A DNA stretch of 5,273 nucleotides from JANLSE01 sp038214135 (GTDB lineage: Bacteria; Chloroflexota; Chloroflexia; Chloroflexales; Roseiflexaceae), in assembly GCA_038214135.1 (NCBI GenBank), contig JBBQSD010000238.1, positions 1 to 5,273 of the forward strand, written 5' to 3'. Below, one piece after another: positions 4,873 to 5,273 of this stretch (position 1 is the stretch's first letter; every line of letters begins with the position of its first letter). A program made the position numbers and the translations under genes. The notes beneath the pieces are model-generated. The model saw only the letters and a list, made by a program, of their open reading frames with translations, did no database searches and was not told the DNA's origin.

Positions 4873-5137
4873 GTTCTCTCCCACAGTAAGGTAATGTTTT
4901 GAGGTACGTGATCACGTTCGCCAGATCGTCGTCGCCGATGTTCTAGCGCGGCATATCGGTGCTTAACTGTGTGCCGTCGGAGTCTCGACCTTGGGTAACC
5001 GCCAGTCATCGTCACGGCAATTCCCAACGGGTTGCCTGCGCTGGCTTGGTTCCTTCAACCCAGTAAAGCACCAGCGCCACTACCCACGGGATGCTGAAAG
5101 CAAGTAGCGGCCACTTGAAATCGGAAGCGCTACCGCC
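4859..5137 (-). pseudogene. Membrane-anchored cytochrome c, decayed (start, heme motif and core lost)
   Basis: One minus-strand frame carries two recognisable parts with stops between them. The first 41 codons (5137-5015) encode a membrane anchor, FKWPLLAFSIPWVVALVLYW then VEGTKP, with no in-frame start codon, and end at TGA 5014-5012; a second TGA lies at 5008-5006. The second part (from 5005) reads VTQGRDSDGTQLSTDMPR, TAG, NIGDDDLANVITYLKTL. This is the C-terminal end of a class I cytochrome c, where M-P-x-W supplies the distal methionine and D-x-x-L-A-x-x-I-x-Y-L-K forms the last helix. The TAG (4945-4943) sits where the family has tryptophan, one base from TGG. No C-x-x-C-H is present, so the heme-binding core has been deleted. 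The frame ends at TGA 4861-4859, inside the DUF302 start. It was probably an electron carrier at the outer membrane face. Confidence 0.6.
4876..4882 (-). promoter_or_regulatory. Ribosome binding site of the DUF302 gene
   Basis: GGGAGAG on the minus strand. Measured from the GGAG core, it is 5 nt from ATG 4872 and 8 nt from ATG 4869, so the two adjacent ATGs cannot be separated. It rules out the GTG at 4884. Confidence 0.5.
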
Positions 5138-5272
5138 TCACACGATCAGCGGGTTCCAACCGCCGTATGTGTTCCTGATCTTGCCTGGCGGAATGCTCAG
5201 CATGATCAGCAGCAGACCGGTGACGAGATCATTGATGCCTGAAGCCAGCGTTCCGCCGAGCAGCCACGGCAG
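5138..5272 (-). CDS. SPW-type small membrane protein, C-terminal end, partial
   Basis: The frame enters from the right edge and ends at TGA 5140-5138, giving the last 44 residues. The pattern PWLLGG, then INDLVTGLLLIMLS, then PPGKIRNTYGGWNPLIV resembles the end of SPW-repeat membrane proteins: an N-D-x-x-x-G-x-x-L-I-x-L-S helix followed by a short basic loop and Y-G-x-W. These small integral membrane proteins have no established activity. The normal-looking end (Y-G-G-W-x-x-x-I-V-stop) suggests this gene is intact here, unlike the next frame. It lies upstream of the cytochrome c remnant on the same strand and in the same frame, so the two may once have been cotranscribed. Confidence 0.45.
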   Translation of the reverse strand: MPWLLGGTLASGINDLVTGLLLIMLSIPPGKIRNTYGGWNPLIV

Positions 5273-5273
5273 C

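Noticed and set aside
4859..5140. Recoding of TGA as tryptophan in the right-edge frame
   Set aside because: Intact genes in the window use TGA as a normal terminator (the oxidase ends in TGA), and the frame also has a TAG and lacks the heme core, so decay is the simpler explanation.
1..5273. CRISPR array, tRNA, rRNA, riboswitch or insertion sequence
   Set aside because: No regularly spaced repeats, no tRNA-like cloverleaf or rRNA sequence noticed, no transposase-like ORF and no terminal inverted repeats were found on reading both strands by eye.

Overview
The window (about 5.3 kb, moderately GC-rich) reads as accessory DNA around copper handling in a bacterium. It holds the tail of a CopA-type copper P-type ATPase, an intact Tat-exported multicopper oxidase with a methionine-rich loop, and intact DUF302 and DUF4395 genes. 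A Chloroflexota-like host fits this mix (F420-type LLM oxidoreductase remnant, SPW-type membrane protein, DUF302/DUF4395 next to a multicopper oxidase). That is inference from gene content only; no ribosomal or core marker is present.

Layout. Positions 1-147 (+) are the copA 3' end. Positions 309-792 (+) hold a TspO/MBR gene broken by one frameshift. Positions 828-929 carry an integron attC-like structure. Positions 1026-1951 (+) are a mosaic of three incomplete coding segments: a frameshifted N-terminal part of an LLM-class F420-dependent oxidoreductase, an unassigned helical segment that may be DinB-like, and the C-terminal part of a class I SAM methyltransferase. The methyltransferase stop codon lies inside a second, compact attC-like site (1946-2001). 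A strong hairpin at 2012-2038 then separates these + strand remnants from a convergent minus-strand block.

The minus-strand block, in transcription order, is: an SPW-type membrane protein end (5272-5138), a decayed membrane-anchored cytochrome c (5137-4859), DUF302 (4872-4465), DUF4395 (4393-3911), and the multicopper oxidase (3752-2061). The 158-bp gap before the oxidase holds three copies of a TCTTGAC/T heptamer, two of them exactly 11 bp apart. This is the geometry expected for an OmpR/PhoB-family response regulator, so the oxidase probably has its own regulated promoter.

Functional reading. CopA exports Cu(I) from the cytoplasm, and a Met-rich multicopper oxidase can oxidise Cu(I) to Cu(II) outside the membrane. 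DUF302 and DUF4395 proteins often occur near such redox or metal genes, but their activities are not established. The most unusual feature is the left half: two attC-like sites follow two + strand gene remnants in the orientation expected of integron cassettes, with no integrase in the window and with cassette contents that are decayed or chimeric.
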